Below are positions 24,142-33,958 of a stretch of 64,000 bases of DNA, in pieces. Position 1 is the stretch's first letter. Every line of letters starts with the position of its first letter. The notes under the pieces were generated by a model. That model was not told the DNA's origin, ran no database searches, and saw only the letters and a program-made list of their open reading frames with translations. The position numbers and the translations under genes are program-made. The DNA lies in NCBI GenBank assembly GCA_019752635.1, contig JAIELX010000008.1:124001-188000 (forward strand), written 5' to 3'. Source of the stretch: Candidatus Obscuribacterales bacterium. Lineage in GTDB: Bacteria; Cyanobacteriota; Vampirovibrionia; Obscuribacterales; Obscuribacteraceae.

Positions 24142-25482
24142 ATGCGGACACGAGGGGCAGGCGGTTATCATTCAGTCCAGAGCAACTTCACGGCAACCGC
24201 GCTTACACTTGCCTTCCTCTCCGGAAGCGCTGCCTTTGCCGACGATGAGTCACAATCCATAATCGGCATGCGAGCAAGCTGGGCCCCGGCACTTGTCGGC
24301 AAAGCTATGCGCGGCCAGCGCAAGCAGTCCGGAATGATGCTGATGACTCCTAAAGTCGGCGAGCCAGCAGCGGCGAGAACCAGCCAACAGAGCCGCCCCC
24401 TGACAGGCGGAGTTAATATTGGCGTTCCCAAGTCCGCAGTAACGGGTCCCGCGCCAACTTTCACGCTAAACGCCGGCGACTCAACCAGCCTTTTCACCAC
24501 GTCAACACCAACTTACGGTACCTCGACTTCAAAGGGATTCGTTCTTCAAGGCGGAGTCCAGGAAAATGTACCCAAAACGCCTCAAGAGGTCGAAAACTAC
24601 TTCGCACGCATGAAGCGCATTATTACCGAATACAACCAGGTCGCAGCGAGCATCCTTCTTGGCAGCGGCGGTCTTAACACGGATCCAGCCAGCATCGAAG
24701 CGGCACGAGTGCAAACATTGGCTTTGGTAGCCAGAATTCGCAATATCGTGCCACCGGAAGAGCTGAAGACGACCCACGCTACTCTGGCGACAGCGATGGG
24801 GGACGTCGGCGATTTTCTGGCCACTGGCAGTCAAGCCGGCTTAATGGCGCTACCCAGAGCCATGGGGTTAATCGGTTCGCTTCAAAGCTCAATGGACCGC
24901 TACCATTCAGGCGTGATGCAATGCATAAACAACTATCAGCTGGAGCTGTCATGCGATCCATTCAGCGGTGAAGATGGCGCGACAAAACAGCGTCTTAATG
25001 ACGGCATCGCGAAGTTTCAACAACAGAAGATCAACGAGCTTCAGAGTACGCAACAGTCCCCCTCCAGCGGTGGCGACATGATCTTCGGCTCCGGTTCGGG
25101 GCTAGGCGGATCGTTATTCGGCGGAAACGATTCCGGCGGAAGTTCCGGTGGACTTGGAGGACTCGGGTCGCTGTTCGGCGGTGGCACCGGAAACGGCGGC
25201 GGAATGCCCGACATCGGGGGATTACTCGGCGGTGGCGGTAGCAGCGGAAGCGGCGCTATGCCTGATCTCGGCGGATTGACGGGTGGCGGCGGGGCTGGCG
25301 CTGGACTCGGGGGGCTCGGAGGGCTCATCGGCGGTAGCGGCGGCGCCGGCAGCTTGGACTCAATGATTAGACAGTTTACCGGCGGTGCCGGCACCGACGG
25401 CGGGGCGGACGGCAGTGGCGGGGGCGGAATGATCCAGCAATTCAGCGATATGATGAAACAGCTGAACGACGCCGGCAACTAA
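24142..25482 (+). CDS. Secreted protein with Gly-rich C-terminal tail
   Basis: 446 residues, no family recognised. It has a signal peptide (TATALTLAFLSGSAAFADD). A variable Ser/Thr/Pro region runs to ~150. A helical domain (~155-300) contains TPQEVENYFARMKRIITEYN and a Cys pair (QCINNYQLELSC) that could form a disulfide outside the cytoplasm. A Gly/Ser-rich tail (~320-435) follows, made of GGLGGLGSLFGGG-like words, and an amphipathic end (MIQQFSDMMKQLNDAGN). ATG at 24142 has GGAGG 7 bases upstream. The tail suggests a cell-surface or matrix role (inference). Confidence 0.82.
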   Translation: MRTRGAGGYHSVQSNFTATALTLAFLSGSAAFADDESQSIIGMRASWAPALVGKAMRGQRKQSGMMLMTPKVGEPAAARTSQQSRPLTGGVNIGVPKSAVTGPAPTFTLNAGDSTSLFTTSTPTYGTSTSKGFVLQGGVQENVPKTPQEVENYFARMKRIITEYNQVAASILLGSGGLNTDPASIEAARVQTLALVARIRNIVPPEELKTTHATLATAMGDVGDFLATGSQAGLMALPRAMGLIGSLQSSMDRYHSGVMQCINNYQLELSCDPFSGEDGATKQRLNDGIAKFQQQKINELQSTQQSPSSGGDMIFGSGSGLGGSLFGGNDSGGSSGGLGGLGSLFGGGTGNGGGMPDIGGLLGGGGSSGSGAMPDLGGLTGGGGAGAGLGGLGGLIGGSGGAGSLDSMIRQFTGGAGTDGGADGSGGGGMIQQFSDMMKQLNDAGN

Positions 25483-25622
25483 AGCCCTGCTCGCAACCGT
25501 AGCTGTTAATAGGAACAAACACCAATCACTGATTACCGAAATTGGCAACCATTGATTGGCGTTCGTGTCGGCTAAGTGCTTCTGCTGCGGGCAGTAATGC
25601 GGAGGCGATGGTCCCCGCGGAA

Positions 25623-26414
25623 CTAAGCGCCGTACTTAGCCAGGTATCCGCGCTCTCTGGCTTGCTCAAAGAGTCGCTTGAAGATCACCGCACCAATCAC
25701 CATGTAGAACACGTTTAGTCCAAACGCGCACCACATATGGTTCGGGTCCATGTGTCCTCGTTGAAGTATCTCTCTCATTCCCTCAAACACATGCGCGGCA
25801 GGCACGCATTGAGCCACAGGCTGCAACCAGGCAGGCAAAACACTTACCGGATAGAACACTGCGGAAACAGGTTGAACAAGGAAGGGTACAACCCACGCAA
25901 GCGCTTCGGCCGGCGGCCCCCATCGCAAGATCAGTCCGGTCGTGACCAGCCCCATTGACCATCCCATCAGCAGCAAGTTTGCAAACAAGATAGCCAATGG
26001 AAATCCGATGCTGAACAGATTGAACGAATAAAAGGCATAAGCCAATCCGGACAGCAAGAAGATTACGATTAGCGACTGAACAAGCCCCATCAAGTAAGCG
26101 GCTGTCACGTATTCACTGATCTTGATGGGAGCAGCAAAAATGTTCAGCAGGTTTTTCGACCACAAGTCATCGAGAAAGGAAACACTGATCAACTGGTTAG
26201 CGCGCATCAACACGTTCCATAGAATGGTCGCGCCGATAAGCACTGTAATCAGGGTGGGCACAGCGTTACTTACTTTCAGCATGTAGACGGAAAGAAAGCC
26301 CCAGACCACAAGGTCCATAATGGGCCAGAAAAATATATCCAACGCTCTGAATGTATTTCGCGCGCAAATGAACGCGAACTTGATCATCAGAGCTCTAATT
26401 CGTTGCCAACTCAT
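25623..26414 (-). CDS. ABC-2 type exporter permease
   Basis: 263-residue membrane protein with about six hydrophobic helices, among them FFWPIMDLVVWGFLSVYML, SLIVIFLLSGLAYAFYSF and FPLAILFANLLLMGWSMGLV. The C-terminal PVSAVFYPVSVLPAWLQPVA matches the conserved ABC-2 segment. It overlaps its ATPase gene by 20 bases, so the two form one exporter. The substrate cannot be read from sequence; polysaccharide, drug or lipid exporters are all possible. Confidence 0.9.
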   Translation of the reverse strand: MSWQRIRALMIKFAFICARNTFRALDIFFWPIMDLVVWGFLSVYMLKVSNAVPTLITVLIGATILWNVLMRANQLISVSFLDDLWSKNLLNIFAAPIKISEYVTAAYLMGLVQSLIVIFLLSGLAYAFYSFNLFSIGFPLAILFANLLLMGWSMGLVTTGLILRWGPPAEALAWVVPFLVQPVSAVFYPVSVLPAWLQPVAQCVPAAHVFEGMREILQRGHMDPNHMWCAFGLNVFYMVIGAVIFKRLFEQARERGYLAKYGA

Positions 26415-27165
26415 GTTCTAGTTTCTCCAAAACCGGTGTCCGAGCAATTCGTATAAAGACCTCTTCCAAACTGGCACTGCCGTATTGGCGCATAATTTCC
26501 TCTGCGTTACCTTCAGCAGTGACGCGACCGTTTTGCATAAACAGAATGCGTCCGCACAACTCGTGCACATCAATCATGTTGTGCGACGTGTTGATTACGG
26601 TCATGCCAGTCTCCTTTTGGAGAGCGGCGATGATTTTACGCACTTTGTCGGCCTGATCCGGGTCAAGGCTTGCGGTGGGCTCATCAAGGAGAAGCAAGCG
26701 GGGCTTGTTTAGCAATGCCTTGCATAAGTTCACCCGAGTTTGCTCTCCGGCTGACAAGGCGCCCGTGATGCGGTCGCGCATGTGCGTAAGCTCAAACATT
26801 TCGAGCAGATCATTTATACGTTTTCGCCCATGCTTCACTCGGTAGATCTCGGCGAAAACAAACAGGTTTTCCCACACCTTCAAGTTCCATGGCAGGAACT
26901 GATAGGCAGAAGCGAAGTTTGTCTTCTCGAGAATTTCAACCCGATTGCGCTCCAGATCTTTTCCGAATAGTCTTATCGACCCGGAAGTAGGAGTAATCAG
27001 GCCGAGCAGCATATGAATACTGGTTGTCTTGCCAGCTCCGTTTGCTCCCAGCAGTCCGACGATTTCACCTTCATTTACTTGAAAGCTAAGATCGTTCACA
27101 GCGACTGCCGAGCCGAATTCTTTTCGGACGTGCTGCATTTCAACAACAATATCTGAATGGACCAT
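26395..27165 (-). CDS. ABC transporter ATP-binding protein
   Basis: 256 residues. It has Walker A (GLLGANGAGKTTSIHMLLGL), Q-loop region (ASAYQFLPWNL), signature LSAGEQTRVNLCKALL, Walker B LLLLDEPTASLDPDQ and H-loop NTSHNMIDVHEL. ATG at 27165 is preferred because GGAGG lies 10 bases upstream; an earlier ATG at 27198 is in frame but that ribosome site would then be inside the gene. Energises the overlapping ABC-2 permease. Confidence 0.93.
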   Translation of the reverse strand: MVHSDIVVEMQHVRKEFGSAVAVNDLSFQVNEGEIVGLLGANGAGKTTSIHMLLGLITPTSGSIRLFGKDLERNRVEILEKTNFASAYQFLPWNLKVWENLFVFAEIYRVKHGRKRINDLLEMFELTHMRDRITGALSAGEQTRVNLCKALLNKPRLLLLDEPTASLDPDQADKVRKIIAALQKETGMTVINTSHNMIDVHELCGRILFMQNGRVTAEGNAEEIMRQYGSASLEEVFIRIARTPVLEKLEHELATN

Positions 27166-28810
27166 TTTTTTATTACCTCCAACGTCGCTTATCGTCATAC
27201 GGTCGACTGGCTCTGCGAGCCATGCAATGCCGCGGCGATGCGACTAACATGAGTGATTAGAATTTGAGGTTTACGCGTTCTAAATACACTTGTATCTATT
27301 GAAGGCATTTTCAAAATCGCAATTGCACTACTACGAAATCTAAAAACGCCTTGGACATATCGTGTTTCCATCCGAGATTCGCGCGCTCCAAAACGACGCA
27401 GCACCAGGCTGCGACACGATGTTACGGCTATCACTCGACACTGCATGGCGGCAGTCGAAAACAAGTTTCAACGCCCACGCAAATGCGAACGCAATCAATC
27501 ACCAAAGATGCAAACGCACCATTAGAGATCCCGCAACGAGCGCGAGCAAGTGCTCAAGCGGCTTTGCTCGAACCACAGCCCAACTCGCTCAGTTATTTTC
27601 TCCAGCGAACCGCCGCACAAACGCCAAGCATCGCACACTTCAAGAGTGCAATGTTTTCGTCACTAGCAGCAGAGCCCGGCACCAGCAGCGCCCCTGTCGC
27701 ACGCCGAGAAATGCTCACCAACACTGGATTCAACAACAGACGAGAAACACGACTCAGTCGCTGACACGATATGCGATACAACAAATTAAGTTGATATTCT
27801 GCAGGCACGATGAGGCGGCGGTCGAGGCTCTCGCATTAGCGAACCCGGCACACTGCCCAACCTGCGCCCGGCTAAGGATACGCTATGGTCGGAGTGGAAG
27901 TATGCTAAGAACGCGAATCAATGACGGCGCGGTGTTACTTTCCATGACTTCATAGTGAAATCTCCCGAAGAAATATCTATTTCAAAGATACCTTATGCAA
28001 ATCGCTGTGACAAGATGCGCGCAAGATCTTTTTTCGACAACAAACAAAACTTCTACCGATTCTCATTTTATTTAATAACAAATTGCAGATCAAAGCAGTC
28101 CCCGAGATCCGCAGCAGAACGCACTTACCACCGCCAGCACAATTGCTGCGCAGCAAATGCAGTTACCAGAATTGCCGATCAAGTTTTATCAAACAAACTA
28201 GATCAATTTGCAAGTTGATCGAACTCGACTCAGAAATAATCCGTGCCACAACGTCGCAAATCGAACAATCGGTCATCCGCCCCATCGAATCGCATTCAAA
28301 TCAAAACCACAGGGCAACGCGCAAATTCCAGACAACACCAGCGAACGAAGGGACTACCACAGCAAATAGTGAGTGAACGAATCGAGAAACTACCGAGACA
28401 TCCTGTCGCTGAAATCACGCTCCCGGGAAAAACCGTGGTGACAGAAGTCCACGCCCGCAACTAAGATGTCAGGACACGAGAAGTGTGGCGGGGGTCAAAT
28501 CATATGTTCAAGTTGAAGAAGTTCGAACAGGACGAAAAGTACGTTCGGCTAGTTTCCATTGCGCGCAGCGAGAGCAGAGGCGACAATAACGAGAGGCGCC
28601 TATCCGCCTATCAATGCCGCTGCACCCGGGCAAAGGAAGACCCTGCAATTGTTTGCCGGCCTCACTTTATGCTTGGCTTTCTAGCGGAAGCCCGTCACTG
28701 AGCTCTCTTCCGCCAAGGTGCGTTCGTTCATGAATTCGAAATCGCGATCGCTTCCGCTTGAACGTTAGCAGGCGCGTGCAAGCGGAAGCGCCCGGTGCCT
28801 ACCGCAATTT
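27166..28810. other. 1.6-kb gene-poor region with A+C-rich plus strand
   Basis: No gene in this stretch can be supported by family or by a good start except, weakly, a 65-codon frame at 28504. The plus strand is strikingly poor in T and rich in A and C: in 27481-27540 I count 25 A, 17 C, 11 G and 7 T. Several overlapping open frames exist but switch frame and have low-quality composition. It may be a decayed gene, a long untranslated or noncoding transcript, or DNA of foreign origin. Confidence 0.5.
28504..28701 (+). CDS. Doubtful small basic protein
   Basis: 65 codons from ATG at 28504 with GGGGG about 9 bases upstream. The peptide is basic (MFKLKKFEQDEKYVRLVSIA at the start) with three Cys further on. 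No family is recognised. It lies at the edge of a long gene-poor stretch and could be chance or a gene remnant. Confidence 0.25.
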   Translation: MFKLKKFEQDEKYVRLVSIARSESRGDNNERRLSAYQCRCTRAKEDPAIVCRPHFMLGFLAEARH

Positions 28811-29734
28811 TTACTGAGCAAGAATTTCCATCGATACGACACCATCGATTAAACCGCAGCTGGCCTTCTCTTTGATTTTTAACTCGCCGCCAATCTTCAA
28901 GAAACCAGCCGCCGGCATCCAACTCTTCTGATATCCCGTGAACACGTCGCCTGCGGTTACCGGCGCGACAAAGGCAAAATCATTCTTCGCTTCCGGTCCA
29001 CTGCGCGGCGCAGGATCGTGAACGACTACGGTAGAACAAGCCGGCTTTCCTGCTCTGTCAACGCCAGCGGCTACAACCGTTACCCAGTGCCCGGCAAAAC
29101 GAATGTACTTGTTTGTACGAGGATTAAACGTATACCAACCAATCTTGATCCATGCAGCGGAATTGGGCCGCAATCCAGACTTGATGAATTGAATTGACGG
29201 ATGCCTACCGGCCGAGAAACGAGAAGGATGCTCCTCCCAACCCTGATAACGAATCTTTGCAGTTATCCCGCGATCGCCGATGTAATCCTCAAGCCCGCGC
29301 AAGAAATTGGTCACGTCCGTGCCACCCTGTTTGGACGTGTGCATATATCGCGCCAGTGAGTTCACAAGATTCGTACTAGTTTCCGGTGCTCGAACATCAC
29401 CTGCCACAAGTCTGTCAAAACCATTTTCAGCCATCCACAAGAAGGCGTTCGCCGCCGCAACCGGCCCGCAGTGAGCAGAACCACCCCAAGGCAGATTCAA
29501 CACAGGCGAGCTTTGCATAAGATCAGGCGTGTTGTTCATTCGCGCAACCGATACCGCCGACGGTGCGGACAACAGCGCAACAGAGCAACCATTCGACTTG
29601 CCCTTTCTTTCCGACTCCGCAGCCCCCGCAGACGAACCAATAAACAAGAGCAAGAACATGGCCGCAAAAAGCCACAAAGCTGTCCAGGATGACCGCAAGG
29701 CAGTTTCAGGAATAATGCAGCTCAAGGTGGTCAT
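28811..29734 (-). CDS. Secreted C39-like cysteine peptidase
   Basis: 307 residues with a signal peptide (WTALWLFAAMFLLLFIGSSA). The domain from ~90 has the papain-like C39 layout: Cys in GGSAHCGPVAAANAFLWM, His in FAGHWVTVVAAGVD and a downstream Asp in VVVHDPAPRSG. Family members cleave peptides at the cell surface or are inactive homologues; here all three residues are present. ATG at 29734 is chosen since it starts right before the signal peptide; a start at 29773 or a much longer one at 30028 would bury it and run into the purB region. Divergent from purB. Confidence 0.8.
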   Translation of the reverse strand: MTTLSCIIPETALRSSWTALWLFAAMFLLLFIGSSAGAAESERKGKSNGCSVALLSAPSAVSVARMNNTPDLMQSSPVLNLPWGGSAHCGPVAAANAFLWMAENGFDRLVAGDVRAPETSTNLVNSLARYMHTSKQGGTDVTNFLRGLEDYIGDRGITAKIRYQGWEEHPSRFSAGRHPSIQFIKSGLRPNSAAWIKIGWYTFNPRTNKYIRFAGHWVTVVAAGVDRAGKPACSTVVVHDPAPRSGPEAKNDFAFVAPVTAGDVFTGYQKSWMPAAGFLKIGGELKIKEKASCGLIDGVVSMEILAQ

Positions 29735-29928
29735 TTTGAAGTTACCAGGTCGATGGACTTCCCGTGAGGTCATCACAATTCTATGGACAAGCCCTCTACC
29801 GAGCAAGCCTGATAATCGGGCAGTGTAGAATAAGCGGTTGCTCGGGCGCGCAACCTTACCGCGCATGGCTCTCGGATGCAGAGGCGCCGCCAGGGTCAAC
29901 AGCAGATTGTTGAAAAGAGGATGCCAAC

Positions 29929-31224
29929 TTGATAGATCGATACTCGCGAGCAGAGATGAGCGCAATTTGGACCGACGAGGCCAAGTTCCAGAAGTTTCTA
30001 GATGTTGAGATTGCCGTGTGCGAAGCACAAGCGCAGCTCGGACGCATTCCCGCTGAAGCAGTATCTGAAATCAAGGCAAAAGCCGGTTTCAATGTAGAGC
30101 GAATCAAAGAGATTGAAGAGGAAGTGAAGCATGACGTCATTGCTTTCCTCACCAGTGTCGCCGAACACGTAGGCGAGAATTCACGCTTCGTGCACCTCGG
30201 GCTGACAAGCTCCGATGTCATTGATACAGCTCTGGCGCTACAACTTCGCCACGCCAGCCAAATTTTGACCAACGATCTGCAAGCTCTGCATGACGCAGTG
30301 TTGCTGCAAGCGCGCAAGCACAAGAACACCGTCTGCGTGGGGCGCTCGCACGGCATTCACGCCGAACCGATGACATTCGGTTTCAAGCTGGCCGTTTGGC
30401 TCGAAGAAATTAAGCGCCATCAAAAGCGGCTGGCTAACGCGACCGAAATGATTTCGGTCGGTCAATTTAGTGGCGCTGTTGGCACATACTCCAATATCGA
30501 TCCCGAGATCGAAAGACTGACATGCCAATTTCTGGATCTGGCACCAGCACCGGTATCAACTCAAATTATTCAGCGCGATAGACACGCAGAGTTTGTTTTC
30601 ACTCTCGCCTTGATTGGCACAAGCCTGGAGAAATTCGCGACGGAGATCAGGCATCTGCAAAAGACAGATGTACTGGAAGCGGAGGAACCGTTCTCGCAAG
30701 GACAGAAGGGGTCTTCTGCAATGCCTCACAAACGCAACCCGGTTGGTTCGGAAAATATCTCCGGACTCGCTCGCGTACTGCGCGGCAACTGCATGGCTGC
30801 TCTGGAGAACGTACCACTCTGGCACGAACGCGACATCAGTCACAGCTCGGTGGAGCGCATCATCCTGCCCGATTCGACCATCCTATTAGATTACATGCTG
30901 CACCGATTCACGGGGCTGGTCGCAGGTCTGGTTGTTTACCCGGAAAACATGCGACGGAATATGGACTGCTACGGTGGCGTCATCTTCTCGCAAGCAGTAA
31001 TGCTTGCGCTTGTCGACAAAGGAATCAGCCGCGAAGATGCCTATCGCATAGTACAGAGCAATGCCATGTCCGCATGGAATAAACAAGATGGCGATTTCAG
31101 AGCGAACCTACTAAAAGACGATCGCGTCAGTCGGCTGCTGAAGAAAGAAGAAATCGAAGCCTGTATGAATCCGGAACACTATCTGCGAAACGTCAATGTA
31201 GTATTTGAACGTCTGGGGATTTGA
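29929..31224 (+). CDS. purB: Adenylosuccinate lyase
   Basis: Catalyses two purine steps: SAICAR to AICAR plus fumarate, and adenylosuccinate to AMP plus fumarate. It has the fumarase-superfamily signature SSAMPHKRNPVGSENISGLA, the catalytic-His segment VGRSHGIHAEPMTFG, and LGLTSSDVIDTALALQLR. The 431-residue length is normal. The start is a TTG at 29929, with GAGG 9 bases upstream and the canonical N-terminus IDRYSRAEMSAIW. Followed after 2 bp by malQ, so co-transcribed. Confidence 0.96.
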   Translation: MIDRYSRAEMSAIWTDEAKFQKFLDVEIAVCEAQAQLGRIPAEAVSEIKAKAGFNVERIKEIEEEVKHDVIAFLTSVAEHVGENSRFVHLGLTSSDVIDTALALQLRHASQILTNDLQALHDAVLLQARKHKNTVCVGRSHGIHAEPMTFGFKLAVWLEEIKRHQKRLANATEMISVGQFSGAVGTYSNIDPEIERLTCQFLDLAPAPVSTQIIQRDRHAEFVFTLALIGTSLEKFATEIRHLQKTDVLEAEEPFSQGQKGSSAMPHKRNPVGSENISGLARVLRGNCMAALENVPLWHERDISHSSVERIILPDSTILLDYMLHRFTGLVAGLVVYPENMRRNMDCYGGVIFSQAVMLALVDKGISREDAYRIVQSNAMSAWNKQDGDFRANLLKDDRVSRLLKKEEIEACMNPEHYLRNVNVVFERLGI

Positions 31225-31226
31225 AC

Positions 31227-32960
31227 ATGATTGATCCGAAGAAAAAACTGTGCGGTGTTCTAATACCGGTATTTTCACTTCGAAGGTCCGGCGATCTCGG
31301 CATCGGTGACACCAAAGCCGTGCGCGAGGCAATTGAATTTTGCGCCCGCAACAATATGTCAGTGTTGCAAGTTTTGCCAATCAATGAAACGTCGGGAGAC
31401 AACAGTCCCTACAATGCAATAAGTTCAACGGCTCTTGATCCCGTGCTCTGCACGATTGACGTCGAATCGATTCCCGGACTGGATGCATCCGACTATCAAC
31501 GCCTGGTCGATGAGAGCAAGATTGCTCAACTGGATCAAAACTCTGTTCATTACCCGGTAGTGAAGAAGCTCAAAATTGATTTGCTGCGAGCAGCATGGCA
31601 GAATTTTCGCAAGCAACTTGACGGGAAATCCGCTGAAGCGAAAGAGTTTGCTGCTTTCGAGAAAGAGCACGCCGACTGGCTTCCGGCTTACACCCTCTAC
31701 CGGACGCTGATTGACGTGAACGGTGGAAATGGATGCTGGACACAATGGCAGAAGGAAGTCCAGGACTTCAGCGGCGCCAAGAAGTGGTTCGAAAAAGCAC
31801 CCAACAAAAAAGCACTTGAGGATGACCGCCGTTTCGCATCATTTGCGCAATGGCTGGCGTTCAAGCAATGGAAGGAGCTAAGAACTTTTGCCGATTCCAA
31901 GAATGTTGCGCTGATGGGTGATATTCCATTTGGTGTCAGCCGCTTCAGCGCAGACGTGTGGGCGGAGCGCGAACTGTTCGACATCGATTGGTCCGGGGGC
32001 GCGCCGCCGGAACCGTTTTTCCAGGCAGACGAGTTTACGAGGAAGTGGGGACAAAATTGGGGCATCCCGATCTATAAGTGGAAAGCACACGAAACCAGCA
32101 ACTATAAGTGGTGGCGTCAACGGGTGCGATGCCTCACGGATGTATTTCACTACTTCCGCATCGATCACGTTCTTGGCTTCTTCCGCATGTACTCGTTCCC
32201 CTGGATTCCCGAGCGCAACGGCGAGTTCGTGGACCTAACGGAAGAAGAAGCGGAATTGATCACCGGCGGCAAACTGCCACAATTCCTACCTCGACCGGAT
32301 AAGCCGGAAAAGAACGCATTGCTGAATGCAAAGGACGGCGAAAAGCTTCTAAAGATGATTATGGAAGCATCAGGCAAGAATGGCGTTGTCGCTGAAGATC
32401 TTGGCATGGTGCCCGACTACGTTCGCCCGCTGATTCACAAGCTCGGAATTCCAGGCTTTGCCATTCCGATTTTCGAACGCAACGAAGAAGATCGATCGTT
32501 CATTGATAAAGACGAATTGCATCCACTAAGCCTGGTTACTTACGGCACACACGATCACTGGCCCCTGGCGATGTACTACGACGACTTGGTTGCGCGCTGG
32601 CACGGTCCCGATGGACACGAAGCCTGGCTCGACGTTCAAAGACTGATGCGTTTTCTCTCTTTGGACGAAGAAAATCCGCCCACGTCCTTTACCCCCGAAT
32701 TGCACAAGGCATTCATGCGCACACTTCTTGAAAGCCCATGCTGGCTGGCTGTCAACATGATCAGCGATCTGCTGGGTACCCGCGAGCAGTTCAATGCCCC
32801 GGGGGTTTCTAGCGGACTAAACTGGAGCCGCCGCCTGGAATTGACTTTAGAGGATTTCGAGAAGGACGCGCGCTATTCCGGTAATATAAAGATGCTGTCG
32901 GAGTTGATTCGAGAGACAGGACGTCTGGCACAGGAACGAGCAACAGGTTCAATCAGGTAG
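31227..32960 (+). CDS. malQ: 4-alpha-glucanotransferase (amylomaltase, GH77)
   Basis: Transfers 1,4-alpha-glucan segments between maltooligosaccharides or glycogen. GH77 motifs are present: GDIPFGVSRFSADVWAE, the nucleophile Asp in YFRIDHVLGFFR, the acid/base Glu in VVAEDLGMVPDYVR and the transition-state Asp in TYGTHDHWPL. 577 residues, similar to plant D-enzyme-like members. ATG at 31227, two bases after the purB stop, has GGGG 8 bases upstream. Linkage with purB is probably only transcriptional. Confidence 0.95.
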   Translation: MIDPKKKLCGVLIPVFSLRRSGDLGIGDTKAVREAIEFCARNNMSVLQVLPINETSGDNSPYNAISSTALDPVLCTIDVESIPGLDASDYQRLVDESKIAQLDQNSVHYPVVKKLKIDLLRAAWQNFRKQLDGKSAEAKEFAAFEKEHADWLPAYTLYRTLIDVNGGNGCWTQWQKEVQDFSGAKKWFEKAPNKKALEDDRRFASFAQWLAFKQWKELRTFADSKNVALMGDIPFGVSRFSADVWAERELFDIDWSGGAPPEPFFQADEFTRKWGQNWGIPIYKWKAHETSNYKWWRQRVRCLTDVFHYFRIDHVLGFFRMYSFPWIPERNGEFVDLTEEEAELITGGKLPQFLPRPDKPEKNALLNAKDGEKLLKMIMEASGKNGVVAEDLGMVPDYVRPLIHKLGIPGFAIPIFERNEEDRSFIDKDELHPLSLVTYGTHDHWPLAMYYDDLVARWHGPDGHEAWLDVQRLMRFLSLDEENPPTSFTPELHKAFMRTLLESPCWLAVNMISDLLGTREQFNAPGVSSGLNWSRRLELTLEDFEKDARYSGNIKMLSELIRETGRLAQERATGSIR

Positions 32961-32979
32961 CGGCGAGTAGAGGTAAGCG

Positions 32980-33867
32980 ATGTACCCGGCCTTTTTAATT
33001 CGAGCAGGCATCGACTGGGTCAGACACAATGACGAATTCAAGGACTCGAATCCTTACAGTCGTTGCGTGGAGGCAGTAAAAATCTGCCAGCAAATGTGGC
33101 AAGAATTGCGCGGACCTGGCGATGTTCACCTGGTCGAACCGGCGGGCGTCGCAGCTTACTGGGCGGAGTTCTTCCACGCAGAGGACCCGTTGCCGGATGA
33201 GTTACAGTGGCGAGAGGGACTGCTAAAGCGTTCAGCCCAATACGATTCCTTTGAACAGTGGCAAGAATGGTTCAAACATACTTACAGGCAAGTCTACGAA
33301 GACGACATTTACTGGATGGGCGTACTCACCACGGCCTGGGCACACACGCACCAACTGGAAGTGCTCTATTCCGAAGACTCTTGGGAGTTTCGTGCAGCTA
33401 CACCGTATCTGCAAACCAGCGAATTTTGGAAGTTCGAATCACACATGGACACCGTTGCCGACATTCTGAAAAATGTTTGGGACGAAGAAAAGGTGCTGTT
33501 CGAAGATCTAGGATTTACGCTGGAAGAGTTCGCAATCCCGTTTCTGGGGAAAGCAGAGTGTCTTGATTTCGACACAAAAAAAGTCGTAGCCGTATACCCT
33601 CCAGCCGCCGGCAGGGACAAAGAAGTCATCGAGCTTGGCGAAATGGTGGCAGACGTGGTCCTCCCGGCCGGCGACACCTGGTATCGCACCATGGATAGTG
33701 TCATCTTCGCTCACGACTATCTAGATGCCACGGCTTTGATTACAAGAGCTAGATATGTCGTACAAAGCAAGCGTCGCTTCATGGAACTCTCGATTGAACA
33801 CGATCAAGAATCAGCCCGTCTGCAAGCAAGCGCCGAAGGCTGGCTCGTCGCCCAGGCCGCCTATTAA
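32980..33867 (+). CDS. Unknown soluble protein
   Basis: 295 residues, no family recognised. Trp- and Tyr-rich helical N-terminal half (WVRHNDEF, WQEWFKHTYRQVYEDD, YWMGVLTTAWAHTHQLEVLY) and a mixed second half with FDTKKVVAVYPPAAG. No signal peptide or membrane segments. ATG at 32980 follows GAGG closely and is 19 bp after malQ, so it is the third gene of the purB-malQ unit; a role in glucan metabolism is possible but unproved. Confidence 0.8.
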   Translation: MYPAFLIRAGIDWVRHNDEFKDSNPYSRCVEAVKICQQMWQELRGPGDVHLVEPAGVAAYWAEFFHAEDPLPDELQWREGLLKRSAQYDSFEQWQEWFKHTYRQVYEDDIYWMGVLTTAWAHTHQLEVLYSEDSWEFRAATPYLQTSEFWKFESHMDTVADILKNVWDEEKVLFEDLGFTLEEFAIPFLGKAECLDFDTKKVVAVYPPAAGRDKEVIELGEMVADVVLPAGDTWYRTMDSVIFAHDYLDATALITRARYVVQSKRRFMELSIEHDQESARLQASAEGWLVAQAAY

Positions 33868-33958
33868 ACTACGATAATTCGTCAATCTCCCTTCAATAAT
33901 TAGCGAATTCGCCGGAGTCCGTAAATCGATGTTTCGGTCGATAGAACATTGACAAATA

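Noticed and set aside
25041..25478. Pro-rich minus-strand frame of 145 codons
   Set aside because: It is the antisense of the Gly-rich tail of the secreted protein at 24142; the Pro content mirrors GGN codons.
25522..25559. CCAATCA/TGATTGG inverted repeat after the Gly-rich secreted gene
   Set aside because: Arms of 7 bp with a 24-base loop and no T-run; not convincing as a terminator.
28811..30028. Start of the C39-like peptidase at 30028
   Set aside because: The extra ~98 residues would run antisense into purB, lack a ribosome site and bury the signal peptide.
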